Origin: Nautiliaceae bacterium | Lineage (GTDB): Bacteria > Campylobacterota > Campylobacteria > Campylobacterales > Nautiliaceae | Assembly (NCBI GenBank): GCA_027035735.1 | Contig: JALVUH010000056.1 | Location: 1 to 9,570 of the forward strand | Direction: 5' to 3' | Length of the DNA: 9,570 nucleotides | In this document: piece by piece, positions 5,599 to 9,570 of the stretch | How the letters are laid out: the number at the start of each line of letters is the position of its first letter | Numbering within the stretch: the first letter of the stretch is position 1 | Made by a program: the position numbers and the translations under genes | The notes under the pieces: generated by a model | Database searches by the model: none | Seen by the model: the letters and a program-made list of their open reading frames with translations, nothing else | Told to the model about the DNA's origin: nothing

Positions 5599-6992
5599 AA
5601 CCAATTAGTGTAACTCAATTAAATAATCAAATTAAATCAATACTTGAGAGTCATTTTCAAATAGTGTTGGTTGAAGGTGAAGTTAGCAAAGCTGTTTATC
5701 ACTCTTCAGGTCATTTATATTTTACTATTAAAGATGAAAAATCTTCTCTTAATTGTGCTATGTGGAGAGGTAATTTATCTAAACTTAAGTTCAAATTAAA
5801 ACCTGGTGAAAAAGTTTTGGTATATGGAGCTATAAATTTATATGTTCCAAGAGGAGAATATAAACTTATTGCTCAAAGTATAGAGCCAAGTGGAATAGGA
5901 GCATTACAATTAGCTTATGAACAATTAAAAAAAGAGCTTAGTCAACTTGGATATTTTGATGAAGAGAGAAAAAAGCCTATTCCAAAATTTCCTAAAAAAA
6001 TAGCCTTAGTGACTTCTTCAACTGCAGCTGCATTACAAGATATGTTAAGAATTGCGAATAAAAGATGGAGACTTACTAAATTTTATCTATTTAATACTTT
6101 AGTTCAAGGTGAAGGGGCTGCAGAAGATATTGCAAGAAAAATAAGACTTGCTGATAATTTTATGTTTGAAGATGGAAGTAAGTTTGATTTAATTATTGTA
6201 GGAAGAGGAGGAGGGAGCAAAGAAGATTTATGGGCATTTAATGAAAGGGTAGTAGCGGATGCTATATTTGAAGCAAAAACACCTGTAATTTCTGCAGTTG
6301 GTCATGAAATTGATTATTTGATAAGTGATTTTGTAGCAGATAGACGTGCGGCAACTCCGAGCAATGCGATTGAAATAGCACTTCCAGATAGCAATGAAAT
6401 ATTAATGATGATTGATGAAATGATAAATACAATAAATTATAAAATGCAAAATATAATTTCTAAAAAAGAAAAACAACTTTTACACTTATTTGAGATATTA
6501 AAAGCAAATTCAATTGATAAAAAACTTTTAATGAAAGAAGAAGAGATAAAAATTTTGAAAAATAAATTTTTTAATGAAATAAAAGCTATTTTTAATATCA
6601 AGCAAAATCAATTAGATTTTTTGAAAAATGAATTTAATTCTCTGTCTCCTCAAAATAGAATAAAAAAAGAAGAAAAAGAGATAGAAATTTTGAAAAATAA
6701 ATTAAATAATATTATGGAAAATATTTTTTATTTAAAAGAAAAAAGTATATCTTTTAAAGATTTATTTGATAGAAGTTATTTGGGAGTTGTTAATAAAAAA
6801 GAGAGTGAAATAAAGGCTTTAAAGAATGCATTTTTAGCTCTTAATCCTAAAAAAAGAGAAAAAGATGGGTTTGCTCAAATTATAAAAGATGGCAAAAAAG
6901 TTTCTTTAAATGAAATAAAAAAAGATGATGTTTTTGAAGTCTTAAATACGGAGATTAAGATTAAATCAAAGGCTTTAGATATTAAAAAATAA
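5595..6992 (+). CDS. xseA: Exodeoxyribonuclease VII large subunit
   Basis: XseA is the catalytic subunit of exonuclease VII, which degrades single-stranded DNA to oligonucleotides in repair. The 465-residue protein has an N-terminal OB domain (~4-98: EGEVSKAVYHSSGHLYFTIKD, CAMWRG). The catalytic domain has FPKKIALVTSSTAAALQDM (132-150), GRGGGSKEDLWAFNE (203-217) and ISAVGHEIDYLISDFVADRRAATPS (232-256). A long helical region (~265-410) follows, with repeated L-x-x-L...SP/NPxxR units that form the coiled coil for small-subunit binding, and a small beta-rich C terminus (~420-465). The usual SPTGA near residue 141 is SSTAA here. Length is normal. The gene overlaps alr (ATGA). The small-subunit gene xseB, often adjacent in other bacteria, is not in this window. 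The end of xseA contains promoter-like sequence for the next gene. Confidence 0.95.
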   Translation: MKPISVTQLNNQIKSILESHFQIVLVEGEVSKAVYHSSGHLYFTIKDEKSSLNCAMWRGNLSKLKFKLKPGEKVLVYGAINLYVPRGEYKLIAQSIEPSGIGALQLAYEQLKKELSQLGYFDEERKKPIPKFPKKIALVTSSTAAALQDMLRIANKRWRLTKFYLFNTLVQGEGAAEDIARKIRLADNFMFEDGSKFDLIIVGRGGGSKEDLWAFNERVVADAIFEAKTPVISAVGHEIDYLISDFVADRRAATPSNAIEIALPDSNEILMMIDEMINTINYKMQNIISKKEKQLLHLFEILKANSIDKKLLMKEEEIKILKNKFFNEIKAIFNIKQNQLDFLKNEFNSLSPQNRIKKEEKEIEILKNKLNNIMENIFYLKEKSISFKDLFDRSYLGVVNKKESEIKALKNAFLALNPKKREKDGFAQIIKDGKKVSLNEIKKDDVFEVLNTEIKIKSKALDIKK

Positions 6993-7008
6993 ATTTTTTA
7001 GCCGATAT
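6983..7008 (+). promoter_or_regulatory. Sigma-28 (FliA)-like promoter for the downstream chemoreceptor
   Basis: GCCGATAT (7001-7008) is an excellent match to the flagellar sigma-28 -10 element (GCCGATAA in enterics, CGATAT in Campylobacter/Helicobacter). A TAAA at 6983-6986 lies 14 nt upstream of it, one nt closer than the enteric spacing. The -35 part overlaps the last codons of xseA. Initiation would fall near 7014, leaving a ~14-nt leader that holds the AAGG ribosome site (7018-7021). A late-class flagellar promoter suits a chemoreceptor gene. Confidence 0.65.
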
Positions 7009-7027
7009 AAAAATAAAAAGGCTTAAT

Positions 7028-7816
7028 ATGTTTTGTGATAAATATAAACAAGAATTAGCATCAAAAGAAGAAGAAATTGAAAATTTAAAAAGAGAAAAAG
7101 AGGAGTTGCTTGATAGGTTAAGAATTTGTGAGAATGAAAATAATTTATTAAAAAAAGAAAATAATGAGTTAAAATCAAAAATAAAAGATTTATCTACAAA
7201 AAAAGAAAATGCTAATAATGAATTATTAGAAAAAGCTGTGGATTTAAGTGAAAATTCTTTGGATGAAGCTGAGAGATTAAAAGAGATGAGAGAATTAATT
7301 AAGTCTTTAATAAGTGATTTAAAAGATACTTTTTCATACTTAAATGATGAAATTGATGAAATTGTTAATTTTACAAAAAATACTGCTAATAATTTTGATG
7401 GTTTGAAAGTTTCAATTGATGAAATTAATAATGTTATTCAATTGATTAAAGATATTTCTGAACAAACTAATTTGCTTGCTCTTAATGCGGCAATTGAAGC
7501 TGCAAGAGCTGGAGAGCATGGTAGAGGTTTTGCGGTAGTTGCTGATGAAGTTAGAAAGCTTGCTGAGAGAACTCAAGAAGCTACTAAAGAGGTAGAAGTT
7601 ACTATTAATTCTTTAAAACAAAATTCAACAACAATCATTAATGAAAGTAAGAAATTAGTAGATATAACAGATAAAATGTATGAATTATTGCAAGATTTTA
7701 AAAATACATTTACAGAACTTTATAATGTAGATATTAAATCAGTGGATGAATTAAATAGTTTAATTGAAAAAATAGAAAAACTTAATCAAAAATTAAGAAA
7801 AATATTGAAAAAATAG
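7028..7816 (+). CDS. Short soluble methyl-accepting chemotaxis protein
   Basis: This 262-residue protein has no membrane segment and no recognisable sensor domain. Residues ~5-60 form a highly charged coiled coil (EEEIENLKREKEELLDRL, LLKKENNELKSKIKDL). Residues ~64-245 form the antiparallel MCP signalling hairpin. The tip is perfectly canonical: DISEQTNLLALNAAIEAARAGEHGRGFAVVADEVRKLAERTQEA (142-185), which binds CheA and CheW. The C terminus ends KILKK, with neither a CheR-docking pentapeptide nor the zinc-binding CZB domain found on soluble receptors such as H. pylori TlpD. It must sense through its coiled coil, a partner protein, or the N-terminal Cys3/Cys34 residues; this is unknown. ATG 7028 has AAGG 6 nt upstream. 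It differs sharply from the divergent receptor at the start of the window. A sigma-28-like promoter precedes it. Confidence 0.92.
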   Translation: MFCDKYKQELASKEEEIENLKREKEELLDRLRICENENNLLKKENNELKSKIKDLSTKKENANNELLEKAVDLSENSLDEAERLKEMRELIKSLISDLKDTFSYLNDEIDEIVNFTKNTANNFDGLKVSIDEINNVIQLIKDISEQTNLLALNAAIEAARAGEHGRGFAVVADEVRKLAERTQEATKEVEVTINSLKQNSTTIINESKKLVDITDKMYELLQDFKNTFTELYNVDIKSVDELNSLIEKIEKLNQKLRKILKK

Positions 7817-7830
7817 GAATGCTTTTTGCT
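7815..7830 (+). promoter_or_regulatory. Sigma-54 (RpoN)-like promoter for flgL
   Basis: AGGAATG-CTTT-TTGCT (7815-7830) has the invariant GG (7816-7817) and GC (7828-7829) separated by exactly 10 nt, as required for sigma-54, with a perfect TTGCT -12 element. It overlaps the TAG stop of the receptor gene. Initiation near 7841 would leave ~19 nt before flgL, including AAAGG (7848-7852). Several hook and hook-associated genes are RpoN-controlled in Campylobacter and Helicobacter, which supports the call. Confidence 0.72.
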
Positions 7831-7859
7831 TAAAAATAAAAAGCTCTAAAGGCTAATGA

Positions 7860-9570
7860 ATGAGAGTTACACAATTTACATTTTATAATAATTTTATAAA
7901 TTCTCAACAAAGTGATTTGAATGCATTAACAAAAGTGCAAGAAGAATTAGCTACCGGTAAAAAAATAAATTATATGTATGATAATCCAGTAATTTTTACA
8001 AAAGATTTGCAATTTCAAGAAGAGATTAACTCTTTTGATGAAATTAAAAAAAGTGCTGAATTTGCACAAACATTTGCAAATGAAACTGATACAGTTTTAA
8101 ATGAAATTTCTAATACACTAACAAGTTTTAAAACAAAACTTCTTCAAGCTGCTAATGCTACTAATAATACTACAAGTCGTATGGCGATTGCAAAAGAGCT
8201 TGAAGGAGAACTTAATCATTTGAGAGATTTGGCAAATACATCTTTAGATGGAAAATATATTTTTAGTGGAAGTGCTTTTAATAAAGAACCAATTAGTGAA
8301 GATTTTAAATATCAAGGTAATGATCAAAAAGTAAAAGCTTTTTTGGGAAATGGAGTTGAGAGAGAATATAATATTGATGGAAAAAGTTTATTTCTTGGAA
8401 GAGATGATGATTATAAAAAGCATATAAGTTTAAATGTAGTTCAATATAATAAATTAAAAGAATTTCCAAATTTTGTAGTAAGAGCTAGCAATGGGAAATT
8501 ATACATAGACAAAGACAATCCTCAAGATTCTATAGCTAATACAGAAAATGCAACTCCAAAATATGAAACTATTAACAAAGAAAATATAGATTCTTTACCT
8601 TTAAGAGCTCTTACAGGGATTAGGGATTTTAGAAATAGTGATGGAAGTTATACTTCAGGAACTGATTATTTTTTTATAAAAGGTAAAAGAAGTGATGGAA
8701 GTGTTATTGATACTTCTTTTTCTTTAAGCAATGATGATAGTATTAAAACACTTCTTGATAAAATTGGAGAAATTTTTGGAAATACTTCTACTTCAAAAAA
8801 TGTAGATGTTTATTTGAATGATAATGGAGAAATTCAAATAAAAGATTTAAAAACAGGTAAAATGATGACTGATTTTTATATCGTTGCTGGAGGTAAAACT
8901 TCTTTAGATGAAGCAGCTCCAACATCTATTAAAGATTTAATAAGTGGGAATTATGATATAGCGACTTTCCAAAAAAGTAATTTTGATTCTATTAGAAATC
9001 TTACGACAATTAGTGCTCATGGAGGTTTTTTAGATAATAAAACTTTTAAATTTTTTTCAAATTTCAAACTTATTGATAATTCAAGAAATGCTCTTCCTGA
9101 AGATAAAATACAAGATGTTATAGGAGTAGATGCACTTGATCCAAGCGATGGAAATATTGTTCCAATTGATCATTTAAATTTAACAGGAACTGATGTAAAT
9201 GGAAATAGTGTAAATGTTGATTTAAGTATAACTTCTACTACTACTATGCAAGATTTACTAGATACAATTAAAAATAATTTTGGAGTAGATGCAAGGCTGG
9301 AAAATGGTGAGATTGTAATGAGTGATAATTCTATAAACGATAAAGAAAAATCAAAATTTTCTTTATCTATTAGTGCAAAAGAATCTAATGGTAATAATCT
9401 TGAAGCCTTTAGAAGTGAAGATGTAGCTAATTTTAATGAATTGTTTTTTCAAAAGAGTGGAAATGTATTAAATTCTAATGTTTCTCAAATAATTGCTGAT
9501 AAAAAATATTTATATAAAGATGGAGAACTTGTTATTGAAAACAATCCTGAAGCTCAACAATATGCAGGAG
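7860..9570 (+). CDS. flgL: Flagellar hook-filament junction protein FlgL (3' end outside window)
   Basis: FlgL (HAP3) joins hook to filament at the cell surface. It is exported by the flagellar type III system without a cleaved signal. The frame runs open from ATG 7860 to the window end, 570 codons with no stop. The first ~150 residues match the flagellin/FlgL N-terminal helical domain: MRVTQFTFYNNFINSQQSDLNAL, then VQEELATGKKIN, DNPVIFTK, and ELNHLRDLANTSLDGKYIFSGSAFNKEP. Enteric FlgL is ~317 aa; this one already far exceeds that and has not reached the C-terminal helices, as expected for the enlarged Campylobacterota proteins with a big surface-exposed insert. Two related ~50-60 residue modules lie in the insert. 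AAAGG sits 7 nt before the ATG. An ATG at 7856 is in another frame and stops at once. A sigma-54-like promoter precedes the gene. FlgK or flagellin is less likely from the N-terminal pattern and gene size. Confidence 0.88.
   Translation, partial: MRVTQFTFYNNFINSQQSDLNALTKVQEELATGKKINYMYDNPVIFTKDLQFQEEINSFDEIKKSAEFAQTFANETDTVLNEISNTLTSFKTKLLQAANATNNTTSRMAIAKELEGELNHLRDLANTSLDGKYIFSGSAFNKEPISEDFKYQGNDQKVKAFLGNGVEREYNIDGKSLFLGRDDDYKKHISLNVVQYNKLKEFPNFVVRASNGKLYIDKDNPQDSIANTENATPKYETINKENIDSLPLRALTGIRDFRNSDGSYTSGTDYFFIKGKRSDGSVIDTSFSLSNDDSIKTLLDKIGEIFGNTSTSKNVDVYLNDNGEIQIKDLKTGKMMTDFYIVAGGKTSLDEAAPTSIKDLISGNYDIATFQKSNFDSIRNLTTISAHGGFLDNKTFKFFSNFKLIDNSRNALPEDKIQDVIGVDALDPSDGNIVPIDHLNLTGTDVNGNSVNVDLSITSTTTMQDLLDTIKNNFGVDARLENGEIVMSDNSINDKEKSKFSLSISAKESNGNNLEAFRSEDVANFNELFFQKSGNVLNSNVSQIIADKKYLYKDGELVIENNPEAQQYAG
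8669..8857 (+). repeat. FlgL insert, module 1 (flagellin-IN-like)
   Basis: Residues ~271-332 of FlgL read as a beta-strand, a helix and two strands: KGKRSDGSVIDTSFSL, then DSIKTLLDKIGEIFG, then VDVYLNDNGEIQIKD. The order and spacing match a second module ~170 residues later. The pattern resembles flagellin hook-IN modules found in the variable parts of flagellins and hook proteins. Similarity was judged by eye. Confidence 0.55.
9177..9325 (+). repeat. FlgL insert, module 2 (flagellin-IN-like)
   Basis: Residues ~440-488 of FlgL repeat the layout of module 1: GTDVNGNSVNVDLSI, then TTMQDLLDTIKNNFG, then VDARLENGEIVMSD. Shared positions include the (T/S)-x-x-x-LLD-x-I-x-x-x-FG helix and the NGEI turn. 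It is likely an ancient internal duplication at protein level; no DNA repeat is evident. Confidence 0.55.

Noticed and set aside
7000..7023. AGCC...GGCT inverted repeat as an operator
   Set aside because: Only 4 bp match around a 16-nt gap, and the left arm is part of the sigma-28 -10 box.
7821..7844. Terminator hairpin GCTTTTT/AAAAAGC after the receptor gene
   Set aside because: The stem is mostly A-T, is not followed by a T run, and coincides with the sigma-54 -12 region; the pairing is probably incidental.
1..9570. Mobile elements, CRISPR, tRNA/rRNA or signs of recent transfer
   Set aside because: I saw no direct repeats with spacers, transposase or integrase frames, cloverleaf-like sequence, or abrupt change in composition.

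Overview
This window is AT-rich, single-stranded (every supported gene is on the + strand) and tightly packed. It looks like the chromosome of a flagellated member of the Campylobacterota (former Epsilonproteobacteria). The evidence is the rpsF-ssb-rpsR order, an S18 with the C-terminal tail typical of that group, a very large FlgL, a CheB without a working receiver domain, and sigma-28 and sigma-54 style flagellar promoters. The base composition and the zinc-ribbon form of S18 would suit a thermophilic vent lineage such as Nautiliales (Caminibacter/Nautilia/Lebetimonas). That placement is inference, not demonstrated.

Region 1 (1-3454) is a chemosensory block in one direction: the 3' part of a methyl-accepting protein with an unusual signalling tip, a 403-residue protein made of three CheW-like domains, CheR (receptor methyltransferase) and CheB (receptor methylesterase). 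The genes overlap by 4 nt, sit 2 nt apart, or overlap by 29 nt, so they are almost certainly co-transcribed. No CheA or CheY lies in the window.

Region 2 (3455-6992) starts with a promoter (T11 tract plus TATAAT) and a leader that can fold so as to hide the rpsF ribosome binding site. This is a candidate S6:S18 autoregulatory leader. Then come rpsF, ssb and rpsR, followed with almost no gap by alr (alanine racemase) and xseA (exonuclease VII large subunit). A small hairpin over the rpsR stop codon may couple alr translation to rpsR.

Region 3 (6993-9570) returns to motility. A short soluble chemoreceptor has a sigma-28-like promoter overlapping the end of xseA. Next is the start of an oversized flgL (hook-filament junction protein) with a sigma-54-like promoter overlapping the receptor's stop codon. 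The flgL reading frame stays open to the window end (570 codons) and contains two related flagellin-IN-like modules. No stretch longer than 90 bases lacks a gene. I saw no tRNA, rRNA, IS element, CRISPR array or attachment site.
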